Positions 24,500-33,184 of a stretch of DNA of 64,000 nucleotides are shown piece after piece. The DNA comes from Marvinbryantia sp050944495 (GTDB lineage Bacteria > Bacillota > Clostridia > Lachnospirales > Lachnospiraceae). The DNA is taken from positions 62,001 through 126,000 of the forward strand of contig JBMNRF010000002.1 of assembly GCA_050944495.1 (NCBI GenBank). The letters run 5' to 3'. Position 1 is the first letter of the stretch. The number at the start of each line of letters is the position of its first letter. The translations under genes were made by a program, and so were the position numbers. The notes under the pieces are model-generated. The model did no database searches. It was not told where the DNA came from and was given only the letters and a program-made list of their open reading frames with translations.

Positions 24500-25150
24500 A
24501 TGAGCTTTACAGTAATGTTGATGCAGCTCAGCGAGGGTATGGTAAAAACAGTTAGTATCTTTGCGCTGACGCTTTTGTTTTCGCTTCCGCTGGGACTGCT
24601 TGTGTGTTTTGGGCGCATGGCGAAAAATAAGCTGGTCAGTGCAGCTTTCCGACTGTACATATCGGTACTGCGCGGTACGCCGCTGATGCTGCAGTTGATG
24701 GTGGTCTATTTTGGACCTTATTTTTTGTTTGATATGAAGATCGGTTCACAGTGGAGATTTCCGGCGATCATAATTGGTTTTGCACTGAATTATGCTGCCT
24801 ACTTTGCGGAAATCTATCGTTCCGGTATCGCGTCAATGCCGGTTGGCCAATATGAGGCGGCGAAGCTTTTGGGCTATAGCAAGAGCCAGACGTTTCGACG
24901 TATTGTTCTGCCGCAGGTGATCAAACGTATTCTGCCGTCTGTGACAAATGAGGTAATCACTCTGGTTAAGGATACATCGTTGGCTTATGCGCTGGCCTAT
25001 GCAGAAATGTTTACGATTGCAAAACAGATTGTAGCGTCAAAGTCAGATTTTACACCGTTTATTATTGCGGCAGTATTTTACTATATCTTTAACTTTATCG
25101 TAGATATGGGCATGGGCTTGATCGAGAAAAAAATGAATTATTATCAGTAG
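24500..25150 (+). CDS. Polar amino acid ABC transporter, permease
   Basis: A 216-residue HisM/GlnP-family inner-membrane subunit. Helices cover about residues 12-38, 52-80, 85-110, 150-175 and 185-208. The EAA loop that contacts the ATPase is GQYEAAKLLGYSKSQTFRRIVLPQ-like near residue 120. Only one permease is present, so it likely works as a homodimer. The ATG at 24488 is in frame, but its own GGAGG (24490-24494) is the ribosome site for the ATG at 24500, which I use. The ATPase gene starts 11 bp downstream. Confidence 0.92.
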   Translation: MSFTVMLMQLSEGMVKTVSIFALTLLFSLPLGLLVCFGRMAKNKLVSAAFRLYISVLRGTPLMLQLMVVYFGPYFLFDMKIGSQWRFPAIIIGFALNYAAYFAEIYRSGIASMPVGQYEAAKLLGYSKSQTFRRIVLPQVIKRILPSVTNEVITLVKDTSLAYALAYAEMFTIAKQIVASKSDFTPFIIAAVFYYIFNFIVDMGMGLIEKKMNYYQ

Positions 25151-25161
25151 GGGAGTGCGCG

Positions 25162-25914
25162 ATGAATTATCTGGAAATGAATCATGTGAAAAAATCCTTT
25201 GGCGGACAGCAGGTCTTAAGAGATATTTCCCTGACGGTAAAGGAGGGCGAGGTGCTTTCTGTTATCGGGCCGTCCGGATCCGGAAAGACAACGTTGCTGC
25301 GCTGTGCGACCCTGTTGGAAACGATGGACTGCGGCAATCTGTTTTATCTGGGAGAAGCGGCAGCGGAAATCGTAGACGGAAAAACTGTTTATAAAAAACA
25401 GAGTGATTTGGTGAAAATCCGGGAAAAATTCGGGTTGGTATTTCAAAATTTCAATTTGTTTCCGCACTATTCGGTGTTGAAAAACATCATGGATGCACCG
25501 GTGCATGTGCAGAAACGCCCTAAAGAAGAGGTAAGGAACGAAGCGTATGAGCTTCTGGAAAAAATGGGGCTGCGTGAGAAAGCGGAGGCTTATCCGTGCC
25601 AGCTTTCCGGCGGACAATGTCAGCGCGTGGCGATTGCACGGGCTTTGGCCTTGCATCCGAAGGTACTGTTTTTTGATGAACCGACCTCGGCACTTGATCC
25701 TGAGCTGACGGGCGAGGTTCTGAAGGTGATCAAATCTTTAGCACAGATGAATATCACGATGGTAATTGTAACGCATGAAATGGCATTTGCACGCGATATT
25801 TCCGATCGTGTGATATTCATGGACGGAGGCATGGTCGTACAGGAGGGCTCTCCGGAAGAGATTTTTGAAAATCCAAATACAAGAATGAAAGAATTTTTGG
25901 GCCGCTATGCATAA
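25162..25914 (+). CDS. Polar amino acid ABC transporter, ATP-binding protein
   Basis: A 250-residue GlnQ/ArtP-type ATPase. Walker A is GPSGSGKT (about 35-42), Q-loop FQNFNLFPH, signature LSGGQCQRVAIARAL, Walker B VLFFDEPTSALDPE, and H-loop VTHEMAFARD. The signature has Cys in place of the usual Gln/Lys in LSGGQ-x-Q. It energises uptake with the preceding permease and binding protein. A 7-bp hairpin overlaps the stop codon. GGGGAGTGCGCG precedes the start. Confidence 0.95.
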   Translation: MNYLEMNHVKKSFGGQQVLRDISLTVKEGEVLSVIGPSGSGKTTLLRCATLLETMDCGNLFYLGEAAAEIVDGKTVYKKQSDLVKIREKFGLVFQNFNLFPHYSVLKNIMDAPVHVQKRPKEEVRNEAYELLEKMGLREKAEAYPCQLSGGQCQRVAIARALALHPKVLFFDEPTSALDPELTGEVLKVIKSLAQMNITMVIVTHEMAFARDISDRVIFMDGGMVVQEGSPEEIFENPNTRMKEFLGRYA

Positions 25915-25920
25915 GCGGCC
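25900..25920 (+). terminator. Hairpin over the stop codon of the amino acid ABC operon
   Basis: GGCCGCT (25900-25906) and AGCGGCC (25914-25920) pair perfectly with a 7-nt loop that includes the stop codon. The T-run is poor, so termination may be weak. Confidence 0.5.
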
Positions 25921-25931
25921 TTAACTTATGC

Positions 25932-26012
25932 TTGCCTTTTGGAAGGCCATGAGCTATAATTTTTCGTGAAAACACGGGAGACTTCTTTGTGAAAAGTTGC
26001 CTGTGACACAGG
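25932..26012 (+). promoter_or_regulatory. purB promoter and leader hairpins
   Basis: TTGCCT (25932-25937) and TATAAT (25955-25960) are 17 bp apart. The leader has two small hairpins, CGTG-AAAA-CACG (25965-25976) and CCTGTG-A-CACAGG (26000-26012). I did not recognise a purine or PRPP riboswitch. Confidence 0.55.
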
Positions 26013-26057
26013 AATGATTTATAGAGAGCTTAATATAAACAGGAAAGGAAAATGAGT

Positions 26058-27488
26058 ATGAACGACAGATATCAGAGTCCATTGTCCGAACGCTATGCCA
26101 GCCGGGAAATGCAGTATATTTTTTCTCCGGATATGAAATTCAGAACCTGGAGAAAGTTGTGGATTGCCTTGGCTGAGACGGAAAAAGAACTGGGACTCAA
26201 TATTACCGATGAACAGATTGAGGAACTGAAAGCACATGTAGATGACATCAACTATGAGGTGGCGAAAGAGCGCGAGAAGCTGGTGCGTCATGACGTTATG
26301 TCGCACGTTTACGCTTATGGTGTGCAGTGTCCCAAAGCGAAGGGAATCATTCATCTGGGTGCAACATCCTGCTATGTAGGTGACAACACGGATGTTATTG
26401 TGATGGCGGAAGCTTTGAAGCTGGTACGGAAAAAGCTCGTTAATGTGATTGCAGAGCTGGCGAAATTTGCCGATACGTATAAAAATCAGCCGACTCTGGC
26501 GTTTACACATTTTCAGCCGGCGCAGCCGACGACAGTCGGGAAACGTGCGACTTTGTGGATGCAGGAATTCATGATGGATCTGGAAGATCTGAATTATGTG
26601 ATGGGCAGCTTAAAGATGCTCGGAAGCAAAGGAACGACCGGTACACAGGCGAGTTTTCTGGAACTGTTTGACGGTGATCAGGAGACGATTGACAAAATTG
26701 ATCCGATGATTGCGAAAAAAATGGGCTTTGAAAATTGCTATCCGGTATCCGGACAGACCTATTCCAGAAAGGTGGACACGCGTGTGCTTAATGTTCTGGC
26801 GGGTATTGCAGCCAGTGCGCACAAGTTCTCTAATGATATCCGTTTGCTTCAGCACTTAAAAGAAGTGGAAGAGCCGTTTGAAAAGACACAGATCGGTTCC
26901 TCCGCTATGGCATATAAGAGAAATCCGATGCGTAGTGAGCGCATTGCTTCTCTGTCACGTTTTGTAATCTGCGACGCGTTAAATCCGGCAATCACCTCCG
27001 CAACCCAGTGGTTTGAGCGTACTCTGGATGATTCTGCGAATAAGAGACTCTCTGTGCCGGAAGGCTTTCTGGCTGTTGACGGTATCCTGGATCTGTGCCT
27101 GAATGTGGTGGACGGTTTGGTAGTTTATCCGAAAGTCATCGAAAAGCGTCTGATGTCTGAACTGCCGTTTATGGCGACCGAAAACATTATGATGGATGCT
27201 GTAAAAGCAGGCGGAGACAGACAGGAACTGCATGAGAGAATCCGTGAGCTTTCCATGGAAGCGGGAAAGAATGTGAAGGTAGAAGGAAAAGACAACAATC
27301 TTTTGGAATTGATTGTAGCTGATCCGGCCTTTAATTTGACTTATGAGGAGCTTCAGAAGACGATGGATCCGTCCAAATATGTGGGACGTGCGCCGCGTCA
27401 GGTGGAGGTGTTCCTGGAAAATCATGTGAAACCGCTTCTGGAGGAGAATAAAGAACTGCTTGGTATGAAAGCAGAGATTAATGTATAA
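26058..27488 (+). CDS. purB: Adenylosuccinate lyase
   Basis: A 476-residue fumarase/aspartase-superfamily enzyme. It releases fumarate from SAICAR and from adenylosuccinate, two steps of purine synthesis. Motifs: SPLSERYASREM at the start, HDVMSHV and GATSCYVGDN (substrate loops), FTHFQPAQPTTVGKR, and the signature GSSAMAYKRNPMRSERI. Two in-frame ATGs (26052 and 26058) are possible; AGGAAAGGAA (26041-26050) spaces better with 26058. The length is that of the human-like AdSL group. A strong terminator follows, and purA lies 212 bp further on. Confidence 0.96.
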   Translation: MNDRYQSPLSERYASREMQYIFSPDMKFRTWRKLWIALAETEKELGLNITDEQIEELKAHVDDINYEVAKEREKLVRHDVMSHVYAYGVQCPKAKGIIHLGATSCYVGDNTDVIVMAEALKLVRKKLVNVIAELAKFADTYKNQPTLAFTHFQPAQPTTVGKRATLWMQEFMMDLEDLNYVMGSLKMLGSKGTTGTQASFLELFDGDQETIDKIDPMIAKKMGFENCYPVSGQTYSRKVDTRVLNVLAGIAASAHKFSNDIRLLQHLKEVEEPFEKTQIGSSAMAYKRNPMRSERIASLSRFVICDALNPAITSATQWFERTLDDSANKRLSVPEGFLAVDGILDLCLNVVDGLVVYPKVIEKRLMSELPFMATENIMMDAVKAGGDRQELHERIRELSMEAGKNVKVEGKDNNLLELIVADPAFNLTYEELQKTMDPSKYVGRAPRQVEVFLENHVKPLLEENKELLGMKAEINV

Positions 27489-27496
27489 AAATACAG

Positions 27497-27535
27497 ATGC
27501 CTGTTACCGGCCGATGGCTGGCAACGGGCATTTAT
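27497..27535 (+). terminator. purB terminator
   Basis: A near-perfect 16-bp stem, ATGCCTGTTACCGGCC (27497-27512) with its partner at 27516-27531, has a 3-nt loop and a following T-rich tract. Confidence 0.85.
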
Positions 27536-27570
27536 TTATTATAAAGATAAATAAATCTAAAAATTTGAAT

Positions 27571-27599
27571 TATACTTAATTGAAAAAAGGAAGTATACT
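27571..27599 (+). promoter_or_regulatory. purA upstream inverted repeat and -10 box
   Basis: TATACTT (27571-27577) and AAGTATA (27591-27597) form a perfect 7-bp inverted repeat with a 13-bp spacer. TATACT (27594-27599) may be the purA -10 box; no convincing -35 was seen. Confidence 0.35.
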
Positions 27600-27700
27600 G
27601 ATATTGTCGCAGAAAATGATGAAAATAGCAAAGGGCAGAGGCGCAGACATTATCTGGTTTGAGGAAAACAGCGCGTCGACTGCCGTGAATGGAGGAACAT

Positions 27701-28975
27701 ATGGTACAGGCTGTAGTCGGAGCAAACTGGGGAGACGAGGGAAAAGGAAAAATTACAGATATGCTGGCGCGAGAGGCAGATATTATTGTGCGTTTTCAGG
27801 GAGGTGCGAATGCGGGGCATACAATTGTAAATGATTACGGTAAATTTGCCCTTCACACACTGCCGTCCGGCGTGTTTTATGAACACACCACAAGCATTAT
27901 TGGAAATGGTGTGGCACTGAATATTCCGGTGCTGTTTGAGGAAATAAAAAGCATTGTGGACAGAAATGTGCCGATGCCAAAGCTTCTTGTATCAGACCGG
28001 GCGCAGATTGTGATGTCGTATCATATTTTATTTGATAAGTATGAGGAAGAACGTCTGGGCGGAAAGTCGTTTGGTTCGACAAAATCAGGCATTGCGCCAT
28101 TTTACTCTGATAAATTTTCCAAGATCGGTTTTCAAGTAAGTGAACTGTTCGATGAGGAACGTTTGAGAGAAAAAGCAGTGCGTATCTGCGAACAGAAAAA
28201 TATTTTGCTGGAGCATATGTATCACAAGCCGCTGCTTAATCCCGACGTTATTCTGGAGGAGTTACGTTCTTACAGAGAGATGGTTGCGCCGTTTGTCTGT
28301 GATACTTCGGCGTTTTTATGGAATGCGATCAATGAAGGAAAAAATATTTTATTGGAAGGACAGCTTGGTTCTTTAAAGGATCCGGATCACGGAATTTATC
28401 CGATGGTGACATCCTCTTCAACGCTGGCTGCCTACGGTGCGATTGGTGCGGGTATTCCGCCGTATGAAATCAAAAAGATTGTTACTGTTGTGAAAGCATA
28501 TTCGAGCGCGGTGGGCGCAGGGGCCTTTGTCAGTGAAATTTTCGGGGAAGAGGCAGATGAACTGCGCAGACGCGGCGGTGACGGCGGAGAATACGGAGCG
28601 ACGACCGGACGTCCGCGTCGTATGGGGTGGTTTGACTGTGTAGCGTCTAAATATGGCTGCCGCATTCAGGGAACAACTGATGTTGCTTTTACGGTGTTGG
28701 ATGTGCTTGGCTATCTGGATGAGATTCCGGTGTGCGTAGGTTATGAGATTGACGGAGAAGTGACGACAGAATTTCCGACGACAGTAATGCTGGAAAAGGC
28801 AAAACCGATTTTAAAGATGCTGCCGGGCTGGAAAACAGATATCCGCGGCATTAAAAAATATGAAGAACTTCCGGAAAACTGCCGCAGATATATTGAGTTT
28901 ATTGAAAAAGAGATCGGATTCCCGATCACGTTGATTTCAAACGGACCGGGAAGAGAGGATATTATTTATCGATAG
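27701..28975 (+). CDS. purA: Adenylosuccinate synthetase
   Basis: A 424-residue enzyme that joins IMP and aspartate using GTP, the first step from IMP to AMP. Motifs: VVGANWGDEGKGKITDML (P-loop with catalytic Asp), GGANAGHTIV (catalytic His), GTTDVAFTVLDVLGYLDEIPVC, and GRPRRMGWFD for IMP/GTP contacts. The product feeds PurB upstream. An in-frame ATG at 27689 exists, but GGAGGAAC just after it is the ribosome site for the ATG at 27701. Only 7 bp separate its stop from the convergent HAD gene, with no terminator visible. Confidence 0.96.
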   Translation: MVQAVVGANWGDEGKGKITDMLAREADIIVRFQGGANAGHTIVNDYGKFALHTLPSGVFYEHTTSIIGNGVALNIPVLFEEIKSIVDRNVPMPKLLVSDRAQIVMSYHILFDKYEEERLGGKSFGSTKSGIAPFYSDKFSKIGFQVSELFDEERLREKAVRICEQKNILLEHMYHKPLLNPDVILEELRSYREMVAPFVCDTSAFLWNAINEGKNILLEGQLGSLKDPDHGIYPMVTSSSTLAAYGAIGAGIPPYEIKKIVTVVKAYSSAVGAGAFVSEIFGEEADELRRRGGDGGEYGATTGRPRRMGWFDCVASKYGCRIQGTTDVAFTVLDVLGYLDEIPVCVGYEIDGEVTTEFPTTVMLEKAKPILKMLPGWKTDIRGIKKYEELPENCRRYIEFIEKEIGFPITLISNGPGREDIIYR

Positions 28976-28982
28976 GGTGAAA

Positions 28983-29585
28983 CTAGAGTACCCCAAGCGC
29001 CCGCAACTCTTCACAGGCATCTTCATAGCTGGTGAAATGGATACCTTTCATTCCGAATGCGCGGGCAGCATTTACATTGGCAAGATTATCATCGAGAAAT
29101 ACGGCCTCCATTGGATGGATGTGGTAACGTTCGCATAGTTCTGCGTAAATCCATAGATTTGGCTTGATCATCTGTGCTTCGTAAGAATAGAGACCGCCGT
29201 CCATCATTTTAGTAAATGCGAGCTTGTCTTTGGTTTCTTCATAGCCGAATTTTCCATAGTTGGAAAGATAGTAGAGATTCAGACCGTTCATACGCAGGAT
29301 ACGGAGTAATTCTTCCGTGTAGGGCAGCGGCTGAATCGTTTCGCGTATGCCAAGTACAATTTTGCGGATATCCTCTGCATACTGCGGCGCATGGCTGATA
29401 AAGCGTGCAATGCATTCTTCTATGGTCAGGACGCCGCGATCCATTTCGTTCCAGTCGTTGTTTCGAAATACGGCATCTGCGATGATTTCCCGTTTTTTGG
29501 ATGAAAAACCGAAGGAATCAAGGTGTGTCTGCCAGTCAAAAGAAACAAGAACGTTGCCAATGTCGAAAATTACGGTTGTGATCAT
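28983..29585 (-). CDS. HAD-superfamily hydrolase, subfamily IA
   Basis: A 200-residue cytosolic phosphatase-like protein. Motif I is VIFDIGNVLVSFDW, where the nucleophile Asp is present but the usual second Asp (DxD) is Gly, as in YihX-like and epoxide-hydrolase N-terminal subgroups. Motif II is YYLSNYG, motif III the Lys of MIKPNLWIY, and motif IV VFLDDNLANVNAA. YihX in E. coli removes phosphate from glucose-1-phosphate; the substrate here cannot be read. It is the last gene of a LysR-small membrane protein-HAD operon, 18 bp after the membrane protein, with AAGGAGG as ribosome site. Confidence 0.88.
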   Translation of the reverse strand: MITTVIFDIGNVLVSFDWQTHLDSFGFSSKKREIIADAVFRNNDWNEMDRGVLTIEECIARFISHAPQYAEDIRKIVLGIRETIQPLPYTEELLRILRMNGLNLYYLSNYGKFGYEETKDKLAFTKMMDGGLYSYEAQMIKPNLWIYAELCERYHIHPMEAVFLDDNLANVNAARAFGMKGIHFTSYEDACEELRALGVL

Positions 29586-29603
29586 GAAAAATACCTCCTT
29601 GAG

Positions 29604-29819
29604 TTATTTATCCTGCTCTGTATCTTTATTTTTGAGCAGCTTTGCAGTCAAAATCATCGCATAGAGTACGACCGGAACCAGGATCGTCGCGCCGACAGAT
29701 ACTTTGAACAGATCATACGCCCACGGACTGTCGATCAGAGCAAAAATCAAGGTGCACAGATAAAGTGCAGCCAGCAGAATTACGCCGATCAGGGCTAAAA
29801 TACGTTTTAGTTTTTTCAT
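29604..29819 (-). CDS. Small two-helix membrane protein
   Basis: A 71-residue protein with Lys/Arg-rich N-terminus (MKKLKRI), a first hydrophobic helix (LALIGVILLAALYLCTLIFALI), a short loop SPWAYDLFK, a second helix (VSVGATILVPVVLYAMILTAKLL), and a charged tail. Its ATG overlaps the stop of the LysR gene as ATGA, showing translational coupling. No characterised family was recognised. Confidence 0.75.
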   Translation of the reverse strand: MKKLKRILALIGVILLAALYLCTLIFALIDSPWAYDLFKVSVGATILVPVVLYAMILTAKLLKNKDTEQDK

Positions 29820-30703
29820 TGAGATACTCCTTTCAAGGAAATGTGAAGCGCCTCAGCCAGACGGAGAATGGACAGATGATCTGTTTTTCCCTCTGGCATG
29901 ATAAGATAGCTTTGGATCGTAGGTGCTTTAAAACCAAGCAGAGGAATGGAAATCAACTGCTTTTCATCAAGATATTTTTGAACAAGACTTTGCGGCAGAA
30001 AAGTATAACCGATACCTGCAGTCAGATAGGGTAGCAGATGTGTGAGCTTGTCAATTTCAAATGGAAACGAATAATTTTTCGGAAACATATCGCGGATAAA
30101 GGTACTGCCGTCCTGTACCATAAAGTCGCAGTACAGGTAGTATAGATCCGGGAGATTACTTTGGCGGATGCCGTCCGCAAACTCCTGATGTTCCGGTGCA
30201 GTTACGAGTACTACATCGTCGGTGGCAAACGGAAGGCACAGAAAGCCTGTTTTTTTCAGCGGGACATACGAGAAGGCAATGTCGATCGTGCCGTCCTGCA
30301 GCATGCGCAGAAGTGGACCGGAATGATCAATGATTACCTTGACCGAGATATCTTCATAGGTGCGGATATAATCCATGATGGGCTGATGCAGATAACAGTC
30401 GTACATGGTGTTGATCGTACCGATGCGCAGTGTTTCTGAAAACGTGTGCAGCATACTCAGTTCCTCAATGGCAGAGGCTTCCAAGGCCACAATTCGTTTG
30501 GCATAGCTTAAAAAATGCAGCCCCTCTTCGGTCAGCTCTACATTTTTGCGGTTGCGCGTGAACAGCTTTTTGCCGAGTTCTTTTTCCAATTCCATGATAC
30601 GATTTGTGACCGTGGACTGTACAATGTAATAACGGTCAGCCGTCTGTGTGAAATTTTTCAACTCTGAGAGGGTGATAAACGTTTTTAAACTTTCAATATT
30701 CAT
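29816..30703 (-). CDS. LysR-family transcriptional regulator
   Basis: A 295-residue regulator. The N-terminal winged helix-turn-helix spans residues 1-60 (ESLKTFITLSELKNFTQTADRYYIVQSTVTNRIMELEKELGKKLF-type text), followed by a linker helix and the two-lobed effector domain (TLRIGTINTMYDCY; GTIDIAFSYVPL; GIGYTFLPQSLV). It is divergent from lysA, a classic arrangement in which the LysR protein activates lysA in response to diaminopimelate or lysine, so it may be a LysR in the original sense. A perfect 14-bp palindrome lies between the genes. The role of the two co-transcribed downstream genes is not obvious from this. Confidence 0.9.
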   Translation of the reverse strand: MNIESLKTFITLSELKNFTQTADRYYIVQSTVTNRIMELEKELGKKLFTRNRKNVELTEEGLHFLSYAKRIVALEASAIEELSMLHTFSETLRIGTINTMYDCYLHQPIMDYIRTYEDISVKVIIDHSGPLLRMLQDGTIDIAFSYVPLKKTGFLCLPFATDDVVLVTAPEHQEFADGIRQSNLPDLYYLYCDFMVQDGSTFIRDMFPKNYSFPFEIDKLTHLLPYLTAGIGYTFLPQSLVQKYLDEKQLISIPLLGFKAPTIQSYLIMPEGKTDHLSILRLAEALHISLKGVSQ

Positions 30704-30733
30704 AAGAACCTCTTATCGAAAATATTAATCATT

Positions 30734-30779
30734 AATTTTATAAAATTCATTATACAAATTTTATTACCATCGCTATAAT
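30734..30779. promoter_or_regulatory. lysA/LysR divergent operator and lysA -10 box
   Basis: AATTTTATAAAATT (30734-30747) is a perfect 14-bp palindrome upstream of TATAAT (30774-30779), the likely lysA -10 box. The -35 is poor (TATACA, 30751-30756), which fits an activated promoter. Binding by the LysR protein is inference. Confidence 0.55.
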
Positions 30780-30828
30780 ATGTCAAGAGAGACTTGAAAA
30801 ATGCAGTATTTTGGGAGGAAACACAGAA

Positions 30829-32097
30829 ATGCAGAAGATATATTCCAAGGTAACGGATCGAATGAACTTTTTTGAAGGAAACGATCCCGTTGCGCTTGCT
30901 GAAAAATATAAAACACCGTTGTATGTCTATAATGAAAGAATTTTGCGTGAACGCTGCCGTGATTTAAAAGAGATGGTGACGTATCCGAATTTTGCGGTTG
31001 ACTATTCGATGAAAGCTAATAGCAATCTAGCTTTTTTACAGGTAGTAAAATCAGAGGGATTGGAAGCAGATGCCATGTCTCCGGGAGAGATTTTTATGGC
31101 AAAGCAGGCGGGTTTTGAAGCTGATGAAATTTTCTATATCGGAAACAATGTGTCTGCGGAGGAAATGCAGTATGCGATCGCTGAGGGCGTGCTGGTCAGC
31201 GTGGATTCCTTAAGTCAGCTGGAACAGTACGGTCAGCTGAATCCGGGCGGAGAGGTGGCCGTTCGTTTCAATCCGGGGGTTGGGGCAGGCCATCATGAGA
31301 AAGTAGTGACAGCCGGAAAGAAAACCAAGTTTGGGATTGAGCCGAAATATATTCCGCAAGTGAAAGAACTGCTGAAAAAATATGATTTGAAACTAGTTGG
31401 CATCAACCAGCATATCGGTTCGCTCTTTATGAGCAAGGAAGCTTTTGTACAGAGTATTGGCGCGCTCTTTGATATTGCCAGACAGTTTGAAGGACTGCGA
31501 TTTGTGGATATGGGCGGCGGATTTGGAATTCCATATCATAAAGAGGATGATGAGCAGCCACTAAATATAAAAGAATTGGGTGAAGCAATGGACGCGGAGC
31601 TGTATCGTTTCGCGAAGGAATATGGTACAGATTTGAAGTTTCGCATTGAGCCGGGGCGTTATGTTTCTGCGGAATGCGGAATGATTCTTTCAGAAGTACA
31701 TTCTGTCAAGAGGAATCATGAGACGAAATTTGTCGGCTGCGACTGTGGTTTTAATGTGCTGCAGCGTCCAATCATGTATGATTCTTATCATGGGGTAGAG
31801 ATTTACCGCGCGTCTGATGTGGCATCAGAAAAGACAGAGCCGGTGTCGATCGTTGGAAACATCTGTGAGAGCGGCGATATTCTGGCAAAAGACCGCGAAC
31901 TGCCGGAAATTTTCAAAGGTGATATCCTCGGTGTGCTTGATGCAGGCGCGTACGGATTTTCGATGGCATCGACGTACAATAACCGTCTGCGTCCGGCGGA
32001 AATTCTGATCCGTGAGAATGGTGAAGTAGTGCTGATCCGGGAGAGAGAGGAATTAAAGGATCTGCTTAGACATTTGATTCCGCTTGCGCAAAGGTAG
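30829..32097 (+). CDS. lysA: Diaminopimelate decarboxylase
   Basis: A 422-residue fold type III PLP enzyme that makes L-lysine from meso-diaminopimelate. The PLP Lys is K62 in DYSMKANSN. Other landmarks are the glycine-rich phosphate loop VDMGGGFGIPY, IEPGRYVSAECG, and the active-site Cys in VGNICESGDILAKD, with DAGAYGFSMASTYNNRLRPAEIL at the end. GGGAGG upstream of the ATG at 30829 fixes the start; the extended frame from 30811 would contain the ribosome site. It is divergent from the LysR gene. It is slightly variant in text (NQHIGS for the usual HxHIGS), which is also seen in carboxynorspermidine-like relatives, so that alternative has low probability. Confidence 0.9.
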   Translation: MQKIYSKVTDRMNFFEGNDPVALAEKYKTPLYVYNERILRERCRDLKEMVTYPNFAVDYSMKANSNLAFLQVVKSEGLEADAMSPGEIFMAKQAGFEADEIFYIGNNVSAEEMQYAIAEGVLVSVDSLSQLEQYGQLNPGGEVAVRFNPGVGAGHHEKVVTAGKKTKFGIEPKYIPQVKELLKKYDLKLVGINQHIGSLFMSKEAFVQSIGALFDIARQFEGLRFVDMGGGFGIPYHKEDDEQPLNIKELGEAMDAELYRFAKEYGTDLKFRIEPGRYVSAECGMILSEVHSVKRNHETKFVGCDCGFNVLQRPIMYDSYHGVEIYRASDVASEKTEPVSIVGNICESGDILAKDRELPEIFKGDILGVLDAGAYGFSMASTYNNRLRPAEILIRENGEVVLIREREELKDLLRHLIPLAQR

Positions 32098-32203
32098 AAA
32101 AGAAGAAAATCCGAATTGATTCTGAGTGACAGTAATTTATAGTTTTGGTCGGTGTTCTGTTTTTTATGCGTAAAATGGAGGGAAGAAAAATATCAGGGCG
32201 ATA

Positions 32204-32231
32204 TTGACAAAAAAGGCAGATATGATACAAT
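32204..32231 (+). promoter_or_regulatory. Promoter of the TPP riboswitch-thiT transcript
   Basis: TTGACA (32204-32209) and TACAAT (32226-32231) are 16 bp apart, about 35 bp before the riboswitch. Confidence 0.65.
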
Positions 32232-32263
32232 AAAACCCGAAATGACAACTACATAGCATAATA

Positions 32264-32398
32264 ATGCTAGGGGAGCCTTTGGCTGAGATTTCACCGTAAT
32301 GGTGGGGACCCTCACTACTTGAACCGGGTAATGCCGGCGTAAGGAAGCGAAGAATACCGAAGAAGCTCCTCCTGTCAAAATTTACTTTCAAGGAGGTT
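32264..32398 (+). promoter_or_regulatory. TPP (THI-box) riboswitch with expression platform
   Basis: The aptamer at about 32264-32352 shows GGGGAGCCTTTGGCTGAGA, the helix around ACCGTAATGGTGGGGACCC, and GAACCGGGTAATGCCGGCGTAAGGAA, the conserved thiamine pyrophosphate aptamer elements. Downstream, CCTCCT (32368-32373) can pair with AGGAGG (32391-32396), which is the thiT ribosome site and is followed by seven T. The same hairpin could therefore terminate transcription or hide the ribosome site when TPP is bound. The 5' part of the gap from 32098 shows nothing else. Confidence 0.92.
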
Positions 32399-32403
32399 TT
32401 TTT

Positions 32404-33069
32404 ATGTCATTTTTTGTATCAAACGTGGAAGGGGAACTCCTTCTGACACAGGCGGGAAAGATTGCTACGTCTGTAATTCTGGCGGCGCTGCTGGCAGCAG
32501 CTGTCATTCTTGCGGTAAAAAGAGGCGGCAAGAAGAAAAATATGGGAACGAAGCAGCTGGTATTCTGCGCGATGGCAATGGCGCTGGCGACAGTTACTTC
32601 TATGATGAAAGTATTTTCTTTTCCGTTTGGAGGCTCTGTTACTCTGTGCAGTATGTTGTTTATCAGTTTGATCGGCTATATTTACGGACCGGGTACCGGC
32701 ATTCTGACTGGATTGGCGTATGGGGTACTGCAGTTTCTGATTGAGCCGTATATCTATTCTCCGATGCAGGTGCTGGTGGACTATCCGCTTGCGTTTGGCG
32801 CACTCGGACTTTCCGGATTTCTTGCAAATGCAAAATTCGGTCTGATAAAGGGGTATTTGTTTGGTGTTGTGGGAAGATATGTATTTGCGGTAATTTCCGG
32901 CTGGATTTTCTTTGGGGAATACGCATGGGAGGGATGGAACGCGCTGCCGTATTCGCTGGCATATAATGCCTGCTATATATTTGCAGAAGCGGCGGTAACG
33001 GTAATTATTCTGATGATTCCTGCAGTCTCAAAGGCTCTTGCGAGAGTGAAAGTGATGGCGAATAATTAA
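32404..33069 (+). CDS. thiT: ECF-type thiamine transporter S component ThiT
   Basis: A 221-residue membrane protein with about six helices after a short N-terminal hydrophobic extension. The core begins TKQLVFCAMAMALATVTSMMKVFSFPFGGSVTLCSML, where the alanine-rich helix 1 binds the shared EcfT subunit. YGPGTGILTGLAYGVLQFLIEP and the closing GEYAWEGWNALPYSLAYNACYI text match ThiT. It captures thiamine and works with EcfA/EcfA'/EcfT encoded elsewhere. The TPP riboswitch directly upstream supports the substrate. AAGGAGG at 32390-32396 precedes the start. Confidence 0.94.
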   Translation: MSFFVSNVEGELLLTQAGKIATSVILAALLAAAVILAVKRGGKKKNMGTKQLVFCAMAMALATVTSMMKVFSFPFGGSVTLCSMLFISLIGYIYGPGTGILTGLAYGVLQFLIEPYIYSPMQVLVDYPLAFGALGLSGFLANAKFGLIKGYLFGVVGRYVFAVISGWIFFGEYAWEGWNALPYSLAYNACYIFAEAAVTVIILMIPAVSKALARVKVMANN

Positions 33070-33111
33070 AAAATGACAGTTTAAAAATCTGTTTGTTTTG
33101 TTTGTGTTTTC

Positions 33112-33140
33112 TTGCCTATGTGAAAATTATATGTTAAAAT
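33112..33140 (+). promoter_or_regulatory. Promoter of the alcohol dehydrogenase gene
   Basis: TTGCCT (33112-33117) and TAAAAT (33135-33140) are separated by 17 bp. Confidence 0.5.
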
Positions 33141-33184
33141 AAAGAAGCAACAATAACAATACGTATGCACAAGGAGGAATGCAA

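Noticed and set aside
25961..26051. Purine or PRPP riboswitch in the purB leader
   Set aside because: Only two short hairpins are visible and none of the conserved purine-aptamer loops were found.
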